A stretch of 34,867 nt of DNA from a virus, in the IMG/VR virus record IMGVR_UViG_3300042542_002320, positions 1 to 34,867 of that record; one strand, 5' to 3'. Position numbers and translations under genes: made by a program. This document shows, piece after piece, positions 13,832 to 21,101 of this stretch (within the stretch, counting starts at the first letter, position 1; each line of letters starts with the position of its first letter). The notes beneath the pieces were generated by a model that ran no database searches, had not been told where the DNA came from, and worked only from the letters and a program-made list of their open reading frames with translations.

Positions 13832-14131
13832 ATGGCAGATCAAACATTAATGAAAGGTATTAGACTTTTCGCACCAAAACCAAACCAACCCGATTTTGTA
13901 CTCGCATCGGGCGTGATTACTCTTAATGAGTTGGTAACATTCGCAAAGGAAAACCCACAACTTTTAACCGAATACAACGGCGAGAAACAACTACGCATCC
14001 AGTTGCTGAAGTCAAAGGACGGCAAACCCTACATGGTAGTAGATACTTGGAAGCCAACGGAAACAACAGCACCTGCATTTGCAGCACCAACGCTGGCAAC
14101 AAAAGAAGATCTTTCAGACCTCCCTTTCTAA
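13832..14131 (+). CDS. Early protein with SSB-like acidic C-terminal tip
   Basis: 99 residues: MADQTLMKGIRLFAPKPNQP, VITLNELVTFAKENPQLLTE, LRIQLLKSKDGKPYMVVDTW, then a flexible Ala/Thr/Pro linker and the end KEDLSDLPF. A short beta-rich core, a low-complexity linker and an acidic tail ending in LPF mimic the tip of bacterial SSB (DDDIPF type), which docks helicases, nucleases and RecO. As first gene of the replication arm it may be a phage single-strand binding protein or an SSB-partner mimic. It does not show an obvious full OB-fold. Confidence 0.6.
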   Translation: MADQTLMKGIRLFAPKPNQPDFVLASGVITLNELVTFAKENPQLLTEYNGEKQLRIQLLKSKDGKPYMVVDTWKPTETTAPAFAAPTLATKEDLSDLPF

Positions 14132-14138
14132 TCACAAA

Positions 14139-14161
14139 ACCCCGGCTGTAATGGTCGGGGT
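14139..14161 (+). terminator. Short GC hairpin behind the first early gene
   Basis: ACCCCG/CGGGGT (14139-14144, 14156-14161), a 6-bp stem with an 11-base loop, followed by ATAATTTTA. It may be a weak terminator or attenuator that favours expression of the first gene. Confidence 0.45.
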
Positions 14162-14189
14162 ATAATTTTAAACTTTAAAACAAATAATT

Positions 14190-14483
14190 ATGGGTTACAT
14201 TTCAGTAGAAGTTGATATTGATATTGATTTATATGAAATTGATACAGATGATTTAGTAGAAGAAATTTGTCGCAGATTAAAAAGTTTTGGAAGTAAAAAA
14301 TCTTTATCAGACAAGGAAAAAAAAGACATTAAAGAATCTTTATCAGATTTAGAAGATTCTTTAAATATATCTCCAGTAGAAAGTATTGAGATAAAAACTT
14401 TAGATGATAAAATGAAAGTAGAGCATTTTTCATCAGTCTTTTATAAGTACACTTCCTCCCAAATTGAAAATTTACTGCCATGA
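14190..14483 (+). CDS. Acidic hypothetical early protein
   Basis: 97 residues, strongly acidic at the front (VEVDIDIDLYEIDTDDLVEE) with a Lys/Ser-rich helical middle. No family recognised; the front half looks like a small alpha/beta domain. ATGA overlap with the next gene. Confidence 0.65.
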   Translation: MGYISVEVDIDIDLYEIDTDDLVEEICRRLKSFGSKKSLSDKEKKDIKESLSDLEDSLNISPVESIEIKTLDDKMKVEHFSSVFYKYTSSQIENLLP

Positions 14484-14668
14484 AAACAAAACAAACAGGT
14501 ATCTACCAACGGCGACCAAAGGATGATGTAATTAAAAATCATGCGCAAATAATTAAACTTAAACAACAAGGGCATAGCCTTATAAGTATTGCCAAAACAT
14601 TGGGCACCACTTATGGCAGCGTTTTGTATGTTGTTTATCGTAAAGAAAATAACGGGTTATGGCAATGA
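14480..14668 (+). CDS. Small helix-turn-helix protein
   Basis: 62 residues. After a basic start (MKTKQTGIYQRRPKDD) residues about 22-50 (AQIIKLKQQGHSLISIAKTL, then GTTYGSVLYVVYR) form a helix-turn-helix resembling those of resolvases and sigma region 4. It is likely a DNA-binding regulator or recruits the methyltransferase whose gene starts on its stop codon. Confidence 0.65.
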   Translation: MKTKQTGIYQRRPKDDVIKNHAQIIKLKQQGHSLISIAKTLGTTYGSVLYVVYRKENNGLWQ

Positions 14669-15741
14669 TGAAACACATCGGACTATTTGAAGGCATTGGC
14701 GGTTTCTCACTTGCAGCACGTTGGATGGGATGGGAAACCATTGCTTGGTGCGAGTGGAACGAATTTGGACAAAAAGTATTAAAACATCATTTCCCAAAAG
14801 CACAACCACATGGCGACATTACAAAAACAGACTTCACTATTTACAGAGGACAATGCGACATCGTTACTGGAGGATTCCCCTGCCAACCATACAGCCTTGC
14901 AGGCAAGCGAAAAGGCAAAGCAGATGACAGACATCTCTGGCCAGAAATGCTTAGAGCAATTAGAGAAATTCAGCCACGTTGGGTTGTGGGCGAAAACGTT
15001 TTCGGCCTTGTTAATTGGGATGGAGGGTTGGTATTCAACGAAGTGCAAGCTGAATTGGAAGCTGCGGGGTACGAAGTATTCCCGTATGTATTGCCAGCTT
15101 GCGCCGTCAACGCTCCCCACAGACGGGATAGGATTTGGTTTGTTGCCTACAGCAACAGCGCAAGACTTCAAAAGGCGCGGAGCGAACAGCAAGCAACAAG
15201 GATTGAGCAATACGGAGAACTGGACTGGACTACTCCCAACCCCGACAACGCAAGAAACGCCACACATGGATGCAGAACTGACAGAAACGGGGAGAAGGAA
15301 AGCAGCCAACGGGAACAGCCACAGTTTAAATCTAATCGACTATGCAATACGAGGTTTGCTTCCAACAGTTCGAGCAAGAGCAGCCGGGGGGAATTGCAGC
15401 AACGACAGGGGGAAGGGGAATTTAGAGGATGTGATAGCAAAGGGGTTATTACCGACACCAACAGCGGACGACAACCCAGCAAAGAACACGGGCAAACGGA
15501 ATCAGGACGGATTGCAGAAACGGGCATACCAAGCGACTGGCAAAACTTCCCAACTCAATCCCCCATTTGTTCTGGAGATGATGGGATTTCCGCCCGATTG
15601 GACTCTATCACCTTTCCTAAATGGAGAAACGAATCCATAAAAGCAGCAGGCAACGCCATCGTTCCACAAGTAGCATTTCAAATATTTAAAGCAATAGAAC
15701 AGTATGACATGGACACAAAGATACCGCCAATCGCACAATGA
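14665..15741 (+). CDS. C5 cytosine DNA methyltransferase (Dcm type)
   Basis: 358 residues from the ATG at 14665, which overlaps the upstream stop (ATGA); an ATG two codons upstream is also possible. Motif I GLFEGIGGF, motif IV GGFPCQPYSLAG with the catalytic Cys, motif VI GENVFG, motif VIII RRDRIW, and motif X KAAGNAIVPQVA are all present, so it should be active. It methylates cytosine C5 in a specific sequence, probably to protect phage DNA from host restriction. The segment between motif VIII and the C-terminal block (the target-recognition region, about 15170-15540) is poorly ordered, rich in Ser/Arg/Gln/Asn. The region from codon 49 to the end is overlapped by a 276-codon frame in +1. Confidence 0.9.
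   Translation: MMKHIGLFEGIGGFSLAARWMGWETIAWCEWNEFGQKVLKHHFPKAQPHGDITKTDFTIYRGQCDIVTGGFPCQPYSLAGKRKGKADDRHLWPEMLRAIREIQPRWVVGENVFGLVNWDGGLVFNEVQAELEAAGYEVFPYVLPACAVNAPHRRDRIWFVAYSNSARLQKARSEQQATRIEQYGELDWTTPNPDNARNATHGCRTDRNGEKESSQREQPQFKSNRLCNTRFASNSSSKSSRGELQQRQGEGEFRGCDSKGVITDTNSGRQPSKEHGQTESGRIAETGIPSDWQNFPTQSPICSGDDGISARLDSITFPKWRNESIKAAGNAIVPQVAFQIFKAIEQYDMDTKIPPIAQ
14810..15640 (+). CDS. Overprinted gene inside the methyltransferase, GLLPT-repeat protein
   Basis: 276 residues in the +1 frame, entirely inside the methyltransferase gene, ATG start (MATLQKQTSLFTEDNATSLL). Residues about 47-105 are ordered-looking: CLEQLEKF, HVGLWAKTFSALLIGMEGWY, CKLNWKLRGTKY, CQLAPSTLP. GLLPT then repeats at residues 110, 140, 182 and 212, followed each time by TATAQD, PTTQE or PTADD types. 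The C-terminus SQLNPPFVLEMMGFPPDWT (247-265) echoes the LxPxxxxxxMGFPxxW segment of cytosine methyltransferases. An 831-base open frame with repeated motifs in AT-rich DNA argues for real coding. I associate similar sequences with phage methyltransferase loci. Function unknown. Confidence 0.65.
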   Translation: MATLQKQTSLFTEDNATSLLEDSPANHTALQASEKAKQMTDISGQKCLEQLEKFSHVGLWAKTFSALLIGMEGWYSTKCKLNWKLRGTKYSRMYCQLAPSTLPTDGIGFGLLPTATAQDFKRRGANSKQQGLSNTENWTGLLPTPTTQETPHMDAELTETGRRKAANGNSHSLNLIDYAIRGLLPTVRARAAGGNCSNDRGKGNLEDVIAKGLLPTPTADDNPAKNTGKRNQDGLQKRAYQATGKTSQLNPPFVLEMMGFPPDWTLSPFLNGETNP

Positions 15742-16135
15742 GTGGTGCAAACGCCAAAGCCCAGCATTCTTTGACGCTTCAGGTGGCAACAGTATGAAGG
15801 TTACTTACCCATGCGTTACAAAGTCAAACGGACTTACAACTGCAATATGTAAGTACTTAGAATGGGAGGGCCATAGGGCAACCCGTATCAATACCGCTGG
15901 CAGAATAGTTGAAGGTCGTTACATTACATCAACAACCCGTAAAGGAACCGCTGACATATCAGCAACTATTAAAGGACGTGCTGTAATGTTGGAAGTTAAA
16001 GTCGGTAAAGACAAACCTTCTGTTTACCAATTAGCAGAACAGCAACGGGAAAGGGCCGCTGGTGGTATCTATGAGTTTATACATACAATACAGGAGTTCT
16101 TTGATTTTTACGACGAACTATTAAGTAAAATTTAA
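15704..16135 (+). CDS. VRR-NUC domain nuclease
   Basis: 143 residues, overlapping the methyltransferase end by 38 bases. After a variable N-terminus, residues about 44-143 form a PD-(D/E)xK fold of the VRR-NUC type: GTADISATIKG supplies the Asp, VMLEVKVGKD the E-x-K pair, then VYQLAEQQRERAAGG. It probably cuts branched or structured DNA in recombination or replication, and could be the nuclease partner of the RecT-like protein at 11685. Confidence 0.8.
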   Translation: MTWTQRYRQSHNEWCKRQSPAFFDASGGNSMKVTYPCVTKSNGLTTAICKYLEWEGHRATRINTAGRIVEGRYITSTTRKGTADISATIKGRAVMLEVKVGKDKPSVYQLAEQQRERAAGGIYEFIHTIQEFFDFYDELLSKI

Positions 16136-16197
16136 TAGTTGGAAAACCCTACTAATGAAACCACAAGAAATAATTTTTATTTATTAGATTTTTTTAT

Positions 16198-16205
16198 TAA
16201 ATTTG
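16198..16205 (+). promoter_or_regulatory. Bacteroidetes-type -7 element (TAAATTTG)
   Basis: TAAATTTG fits TAnnTTTG and lies 97 bases before the primase-helicase start. No TTG is seen at -33. It would drive a leader that carries an inverted repeat at its first bases and a hairpin with T-run before the gene. Confidence 0.45.
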
Positions 16206-16215
16206 TAGTATAACG

Positions 16216-16247
16216 ATTCATTAATTATTGAGGGATGATTAATGAAT
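16216..16247. promoter_or_regulatory. 10-bp inverted repeat at the start of the primase leader
   Basis: ATTCATTAAT (16216-16225) and ATTAATGAAT (16238-16247) with a 12-base spacer. It begins about ten bases downstream of the promoter-like box, where a transcript would start. It may be an operator or a 5' hairpin with a UAUUGAGGGAUG loop. Confidence 0.5.
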
Positions 16248-16267
16248 TTATTGGTAAACTTTTACCA

Positions 16268-16298
16268 GCCCGGTGTTCCCTCGACATCGGGCATTTTT
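16268..16298 (+). terminator. Leader hairpin with T-run before primase (attenuator candidate)
   Basis: GCCCG/CGGGC (16268-16272, 16288-16292) followed by ATTTTT, ending three bases before the start at 16302. A terminator-shaped hairpin between promoter and gene suggests attenuation of the primase gene, or the 3' end of a short leader RNA. Confidence 0.5.
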
Positions 16299-16301
16299 AT
16301 T

Positions 16302-18050
16302 ATGATAACGAACATAGAAGAAATAAAGCATAAAGCTGACATTGTAGATATTATTTCTGCTTATGTTAATTTAAAAAAGGAAGGAACAGAAATGGTAGGA
16401 CTTTGCCCATTTCATAAAGAAAAGACACCATCTTTTAAAGTAAGCAAAGCAAAAGGAATTTATAAATGTTTCGGTTGTGGTAAGTCTGGAGATGCTATTG
16501 CATTTATAATGGAACATGAAAATACAGATTACATTTCTGCAATAAAGATGATTGCCAAAAAGTACAACATCGAAGTAGAAAATTCTAAAAAGGAATATCA
16601 AAAGCCTTTGCCACGTTTGGAAAAACTTTCTGCATCTACAATTAAATACTTTGAAACAAGGGGCATAAGTAACAATACATTACTTAGAATGAATGTTACT
16701 GAATCAATAGAATGGATGCCAAAAGCACAATCAGAAGTTCCAACGATTTGCTTTAATTACTATAACGAAAACGAATTAGTAAATATAAAGTTTAGGGCAA
16801 AAGACAAAGACTTTAAATTGGCAAAAGATGCTGAATTAATATTTTATAACTTAGACAGCATCAAAGATGAATCTACAGCTATTATAGTTGAAGGGGAAAT
16901 AGATTGCCTTTCATTGCATGAGGCTGGCATTTATAACGTGGTAAGCGTTCCAAACGGGGCAGGCACCGGAACCCAACAACTAAAGTATTTAAATAACTGT
17001 TGGCATCACTTTGAAGATAAGGAACGCATTATTTTGTTTACTGATAATGATGAACCAGGAAATAATTTGAGAGATGAAATTTCTCGCCGCTTAGGTCGTG
17101 ATCGTTGTTATAAAATAGAATACCCAGACGGATGTAAAGATGCAAACGATGTACTTTTAAAGTATGGCAAACCAATGCTGCATACTTTGATAGAAACAGT
17201 CAAACGCTGGCCTATTGATGGCATAATAACTGTTGAAGATGTTTATTCAACTGTATTAGATTACTATATGAACGGATACCCAAAAGGCTGCAATGCTGGA
17301 ATAGGCCAATTTGATGAACTGCTAACCTTTGCCGGTGGATTGGTAACTATTGTAACGGGCGCGCCAGGTAGTGGTAAAAGTGAATTTATAGATTATATTA
17401 TTACATCACTTGCACGCCGCCACAACTGGAAGTTTTCAGTTTGCTCATTTGAAAACCCTACCGCAATTCATGTAACTAAATTGATGGAAAAGTTTATTGG
17501 TAAATCATTTAATTTTAGAAAGGATTTTAACCATCGAATAAATAAAGATGAGTTTGAGGAAAGCATTTTACTTACAGATGATTATTTTAGTTTTCTAAAT
17601 ATTGCACAAGTTGAAATTACAATACAAGGGATAATTCAAAAACTTACTGAAGTAGTTAAAAAAACGGGTGTTAAAGGTGTAGTAATTGACCCGTGGAACT
17701 ATATTGAACATAAGATTCCAAACGGTTATTCGGAAACGCAATACATAAGTGAGGCACTTACTTTAATAAAAGAATTTGCAGTTAAAACAGATACCCATGT
17801 TTTTATTGTAGCACATCCTCGAAAGTTGCAAAAAGACCAGTCAGGACAATACCCTCCAGCAACATTGTACGACATTGCAGGAAGTGCACATTTTTTTAAT
17901 AAAGCCGATAATGGCATATCTATCCATCGGGATATAATTAAAGGAATAGTTACGGTTTATTGCCAAAAGGTTAGGTTTTCTTTTCATGGTAAAATAGGAT
18001 ACACATCATTTAATTACGATTTATTCACTAGAAAATATACAGAAATATGA
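16302..18050 (+). CDS. Primase-helicase (DnaG-type zinc finger, TOPRIM, DnaB-like helicase)
   Basis: 582 residues from the ATG at 16302; the longer frame from 16242 would translate the hairpin leader and is unlikely. CHC2 zinc finger at about residues 33-57 (CPFHKEKTPSF, YKCFGCG), TOPRIM at about 188-255 (VEGEIDCLSLHEAG, LFTDNDEPG), and helicase Walker A VTGAPGSGKSEF at about 348, with Walker B VKGVVIDPW and FIVAHPRK further on. This is the T7 gp4 design, making primers and unwinding at the phage fork. No separate DNA polymerase is seen, so the host's is used. It overlaps the DUF4373 gene by 4 bases. Confidence 0.9.
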   Translation: MITNIEEIKHKADIVDIISAYVNLKKEGTEMVGLCPFHKEKTPSFKVSKAKGIYKCFGCGKSGDAIAFIMEHENTDYISAIKMIAKKYNIEVENSKKEYQKPLPRLEKLSASTIKYFETRGISNNTLLRMNVTESIEWMPKAQSEVPTICFNYYNENELVNIKFRAKDKDFKLAKDAELIFYNLDSIKDESTAIIVEGEIDCLSLHEAGIYNVVSVPNGAGTGTQQLKYLNNCWHHFEDKERIILFTDNDEPGNNLRDEISRRLGRDRCYKIEYPDGCKDANDVLLKYGKPMLHTLIETVKRWPIDGIITVEDVYSTVLDYYMNGYPKGCNAGIGQFDELLTFAGGLVTIVTGAPGSGKSEFIDYIITSLARRHNWKFSVCSFENPTAIHVTKLMEKFIGKSFNFRKDFNHRINKDEFEESILLTDDYFSFLNIAQVEITIQGIIQKLTEVVKKTGVKGVVIDPWNYIEHKIPNGYSETQYISEALTLIKEFAVKTDTHVFIVAHPRKLQKDQSGQYPPATLYDIAGSAHFFNKADNGISIHRDIIKGIVTVYCQKVRFSFHGKIGYTSFNYDLFTRKYTEI

Positions 18051-18520
18051 AAAAAGAGGCTTATTATTTTTCGCATGATGCCAACGCACAAGATGATCCT
18101 AAGTGCATGGTATTAATTGATCAGTTAGGGATGGAAGGTTATGGCATATTTTGGGCATTAATTGAAAAATTAAGGGCCGAAAAAGACTATAAATTACCAC
18201 TTGAAACACTGCCAGCTTTTGCCAAAAGATGGGGAACTTCTAAAGAAAAAGTGGAAACTGTTGTGAAAAACTATAATTTATTTAAAATAAAGCAAAACTA
18301 TTTTTTTAGTTATAGATTAAAAATCTCAATGGATTTAAAAACAGAACGTGCAACTAACGCAGCATCAATACGTTGGAGCAATGCAAATGCAATGCAAACG
18401 CATAGCAAACGCATTGCAAATGGTATGCAAAATGATGCTATTAAAGAAAAGAAAAGAAAAGAAAAAGAAAGTAAAACGGATTTTTCACCTAACGGTGAGT
18501 TTGAAGGCATGGTTTTTTAA
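18047..18520 (+). CDS. DUF4373 (Lin1244/Lin1753-like) replication protein
   Basis: 157 residues. Residues 1-95 (YFSHDANAQDDPKCMVLIDQ, GMEGYGIFWALIEKLRAEKD, WGTSKEKVETVVKNYNLF) are the winged-helix DUF4373 domain found in phage replication initiator-like proteins. The tail is basic (KEKKRKEKESK). The gene contains five 11-bp direct repeats at 18383-18437 and a purine-rich tract behind them, like phages that keep their origin inside the initiator gene. It may bind these repeats and load the primase-helicase encoded just upstream. Confidence 0.75.
   Translation: MKKEAYYFSHDANAQDDPKCMVLIDQLGMEGYGIFWALIEKLRAEKDYKLPLETLPAFAKRWGTSKEKVETVVKNYNLFKIKQNYFFSYRLKISMDLKTERATNAASIRWSNANAMQTHSKRIANGMQNDAIKEKKRKEKESKTDFSPNGEFEGMVF
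18383..18437. repeat. Five 11-bp iterons inside the DUF4373 gene (origin candidate)
   Basis: GCAAA begins at 18383, 18394, 18405, 18416 and 18427, exactly 11 bp apart (about one helical turn). The first four units read GCAAATGCAAT, GCAAACGCATA, GCAAACGCATT, GCAAATGGTAT; the fifth is degenerate. A purine-rich tract of AAAGAAAAGAAA type follows at about 18438-18475. This is the layout of iteron origins: bound repeats next to a tract that melts easily. Confidence 0.6.
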
Positions 18521-18546
18521 TTTCCATCGCACATTAAAAAAATTAG

Positions 18547-18554
18547 TATATTTG
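18547..18554 (+). promoter_or_regulatory. Bacteroidetes-type -7 element (TATATTTG)
   Basis: A perfect TAnnTTTG 14 bases before the small terminase start, in a 47-base gap behind the replication genes. No TTG at -33. It probably starts the late, structural transcription unit. Confidence 0.5.
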
Positions 18555-18567
18555 GGAAATAAAAGTT

Positions 18568-18972
18568 ATGGCAAAAGAAGGCAGACCATTAAAGTTTGAA
18601 ACAGCAGATGACCTTGAAAAGGCAATAGAGGCTTATTTTCAAGAGATGAAGAAAAGTAAGGGCATTGTAACCATTTCTGGTTTGGCTTATCACTTGGGCT
18701 TTGTAAGCCGTCAAAGCATCTATGATTACAAAGAAAGAGAAGAGTTTTCTTACATTTTAAAAAGAGCCACATTTTTTGTTGAATCGTGCTACGAAGAAAA
18801 GTTATCTGGATCTAGCCCAACTGGTGCAATATTTGCACTTAAAAATATGGGTTGGAAAGACAAAGTCGAAACAGGTTTTACCGATTCACAAGGCAAAGAC
18901 ACACAACCGCAATTTAATTTTATTCAAGCCCCAAACTGCCAACCAATTGCAGATAGTAATTCCACTACTTAA
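18568..18972 (+). CDS. Terminase small subunit
   Basis: 134 residues. MAKEGRPLKFETADDLEKAI, then a helix-turn-helix VTISGLAYHLGFVSRQSIYD (about 33-53) and helices with EEKLSGSSPTGAIFALKNMG leading to WKDKVE, the layout of small terminase proteins that recognise phage DNA and feed the large terminase. It follows a promoter-like box. The large subunit gene is not next to it: three sugar-related genes (18947-22304) intervene. Confidence 0.8.
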   Translation: MAKEGRPLKFETADDLEKAIEAYFQEMKKSKGIVTISGLAYHLGFVSRQSIYDYKEREEFSYILKRATFFVESCYEEKLSGSSPTGAIFALKNMGWKDKVETGFTDSQGKDTQPQFNFIQAPNCQPIADSNSTT

Positions 18973-19570
18973 CAGAGGCCCTTACGAACAGTTGCGTTAT
19001 GCCATCCGTTCAATGGCTACCGTTTACCCAAATGCAGAATTTATATTGGTAGGCGGTAAACCTAAATGGTACAATGGGCACCATATTGAACATACTGATT
19101 ATGAAAGAGTTAATAAAGAACAGAACATTCGTGATAAGGTAATTGCAGGTTCAATGGGCACCGGCAAATTTCTTTTTGCTAATGATGATCACATTCTACT
19201 GGCACCCATTACCGAAAGTTACCACAAAGGCAAACTATCAGAAACAATCAAAGGCCGCAATCCTTCAGGCAGTTATACAAGGCTACTGCTAAATACGATT
19301 GCACATTATGGCGATGTTGATAATGTAGATGCTCACTGTCCTATGTGGATGGATTCAGAGGCATTACAGCGCACTAACTTTGAATGGCCGATGTTTGGAT
19401 TAGGGTTCAAAACCTGTTATGCGCAGGAAAATAAAATAGAAACAGTATTTATGCAGGATTGTAAAGTATCATCAATACCATTAGACCGCCAATGGTGGAG
19501 CATGACAGATGATTTTGATGTTAGGTTGCTGAAAAATATACTACCGAATGCTTGTAGGTTTGAGAAATAG
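18947..19570 (+). CDS. Glycosyltransferase-like protein (GT-A fold, DDH motif)
   Basis: About 207 residues from a TTG at 18947, overlapping the small terminase end by 26 bases; the longer frame back to 18776 lies inside that gene and is unlikely. It opens with the beta strand QIVIPLLNRGPYEQLRYAIR and carries FLFANDDHILLAPI (about residues 75-88), the D-D-x metal site of a nucleotide-sugar transferase. The family cannot be named precisely; relatives include phage glycosyltransferases and Stealth-type phosphotransferases. It is the first of three linked glycan genes between the terminase subunits. Confidence 0.6.
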   Translation: MQIVIPLLNRGPYEQLRYAIRSMATVYPNAEFILVGGKPKWYNGHHIEHTDYERVNKEQNIRDKVIAGSMGTGKFLFANDDHILLAPITESYHKGKLSETIKGRNPSGSYTRLLLNTIAHYGDVDNVDAHCPMWMDSEALQRTNFEWPMFGLGFKTCYAQENKIETVFMQDCKVSSIPLDRQWWSMTDDFDVRLLKNILPNACRFEK

Positions 19571-19588
19571 TAATTACATTGCAATACA

Positions 19589-19620
19589 AAGCTGTTGTAG
19601 ATGCGGGTCTAAAACAGCTT
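19589..19620 (+). repeat. 8-bp inverted repeat behind the first glycan gene
   Basis: AAGCTGTT (19589-19596) and AACAGCTT (19613-19620) form a perfect 8-bp stem with a 16-base loop. No T-run follows. It may stabilise the 3' end of the transcript. Confidence 0.5.
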
Positions 19621-19639
19621 ATTTAAAAACAGGCTAACA

Positions 19640-19676
19640 GCCGCCAAAGACTCCCGCAAGTTTGAGGCGGCTTTTT
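19640..19676 (+). terminator. Intrinsic terminator inside the glycan cluster
   Basis: GCCGCC/GGCGGC (19640-19645, 19666-19671) followed by TTTTT. It lies between the first glycan gene and the small gene at 19683, so the cluster is not one simple transcript. The start codon further left at 19662 falls inside this hairpin and is rejected. Confidence 0.65.
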
Positions 19677-19682
19677 AATGTT

Positions 19683-19928
19683 ATGGAAATTATTACAGAA
19701 AGAATTAAACAGGCGTTAATTAATTGTCAAGATTCTTTAAAATTGCAAAGAAACGAACTAGGAGAATTGTATCATTTTATTTTGGCTAATACACCTGAAC
19801 CAAAGATGCAAAAGTGGAATGTTTACCAATACGATAGAAAAGAAACAGAACTAAAAACTGTACCAGCCGGTGTATTAGTTGATGAAAGACATTGGAAACT
19901 TATTCACTCATTCGAACTACCTATATGA
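19683..19928 (+). CDS. Small hypothetical protein of the glycan cluster
   Basis: 81 residues: MEIITERIKQALINCQDSLK, then a helix and a C-terminal beta segment KWNVYQYDRKETELKTVPAG. No family recognised. The TGA stop overlaps the next ATG (ATGA), so it is translated with the glycosyltransferase that follows. The ATG at 19683 lies seven bases after the terminator T-run. Confidence 0.65.
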   Translation: MEIITERIKQALINCQDSLKLQRNELGELYHFILANTPEPKMQKWNVYQYDRKETELKTVPAGVLVDERHWKLIHSFELPI

Positions 19929-21100
19929 ACCTCCTAGTTATAGTTGTTTACAATCGAACCGAAAACATTAACCGATGGTTAAAGGTTTGGGAGCAGTGTA
20001 AACAATCGGCGCACATGGTTATCATTCACACGGGTCCAGATGCACTAACGATTCCCGATGGCATCACCTACATCCGCAGACCTAACATTGGCTTTGACAT
20101 TGGCAGCCTGCAAGATGTTTGCAATGAGCGATTAGCAGGATTCCCTAACGATTGGCAAAAAATGCTGTGGTGTACAGACGATACTCTACCGATGCAGCCA
20201 GACTTTTTAGATGTATTCTTCAACAAGCTAACTGGTAAAGTTGGTTGCGTTGCAATGGAAATTAGCCCGTATGTTAGAAAGCACATTAGAACTACTGGTT
20301 TTGCAATAACAAAAGATGTTAGCAAGAGGCTTACATTTCCCGTTGATCCTATTGTAACAAAAGAACATTGCTACCAGTTTGAGCATCGGAGCCAAAACAT
20401 TATGTATCATCAAATACTACTGATGAAGTTAGAGGTACTTATGGCAGCACCCAAAGAAAATAGCCCGATGTTTGATTTTGGCTATCATAGGCGGTTGAAG
20501 CATAGGGAGGCGGAGCATTACGCTACATTCCCAGAACAAAGCAAGGCATTGCCAAAGGTTGCTATTATCTGCCCTACTTACAACAACTACCCACAAATAG
20601 TATCTGCATTACTTTGTCAGACGTACCAAAATTGGGAGTTGCATCTTGTACATGATGGACCTGGCGATATTGAACTACCTAAAGACAAACGAATAAAGTT
20701 TACACAAACGCCTGCACGTTCAGCCAATTGGGGACATTCCATTCGCAGGGATATGCTCCAAACAGTTACCGGCGATTATGTTGTAATAACAAACCCAGAT
20801 AATTATCTGGTGCCTACCTTTTTGGAAAAGATGCTGGCAGGATTTAGTAAGGGTATTGTAGCAACTTATTGCGGTCAGATGGTACATAATTACATCGGCC
20901 ATCAAGTGATACAATGCAGCCTTAAACGTGGTTATTTGGATTGTAGCGGCGTTATGCTTAAATTAGCAGAAGCAAAATCGGTTGGATGGAATGATGTAAC
21001 TTCGCATTCGGCTGATTGGTTTTTCTTTAACGATATTATAAACAGATATGGGCAGCACTCATTTGCAAGGGTTGAAGGATGCCTATTAATACACAATTGA
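19925..21100 (+). CDS. Two-domain glycosyltransferase
   Basis: 391 residues. Residues about 1-190: MNLLVIVVYNRTENINRWLK, YIRRPNIGFDIGSLQD and MLWCTDDTLPMQPDF, a GT-A-like domain. Residues about 205-391 form a family-2 glycosyltransferase: VAIICPTYNNYPQIVSALLC, QTYQNWELHLVHDGPGD, GDYVVITNPDNYLVPTFL with the DxD-like site. Two transferase domains in one chain suggest building a di- or polysaccharide. Acceptor unknown: virion protein, phage DNA base or host surface glycan. No nucleotide-sugar synthesis genes are in the phage, so donors must come from the host. Confidence 0.8.
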   Translation: MNLLVIVVYNRTENINRWLKVWEQCKQSAHMVIIHTGPDALTIPDGITYIRRPNIGFDIGSLQDVCNERLAGFPNDWQKMLWCTDDTLPMQPDFLDVFFNKLTGKVGCVAMEISPYVRKHIRTTGFAITKDVSKRLTFPVDPIVTKEHCYQFEHRSQNIMYHQILLMKLEVLMAAPKENSPMFDFGYHRRLKHREAEHYATFPEQSKALPKVAIICPTYNNYPQIVSALLCQTYQNWELHLVHDGPGDIELPKDKRIKFTQTPARSANWGHSIRRDMLQTVTGDYVVITNPDNYLVPTFLEKMLAGFSKGIVATYCGQMVHNYIGHQVIQCSLKRGYLDCSGVMLKLAEAKSVGWNDVTSHSADWFFFNDIINRYGQHSFARVEGCLLIHN

Positions 21101-21101
21101 T

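Noticed and set aside
14779-15527. Two minus-strand frames opposite the methyltransferase
   Set aside because: No motifs, Cys/Ser/Leu-rich composition. They follow from the low stop density here, unlike the +1 frame, which has repeats and ordered segments.
19662-19682. Upstream TTG start at 19662 for the gene at 19683
   Set aside because: It falls inside the terminator hairpin; the ATG at 19683 lies right after it.
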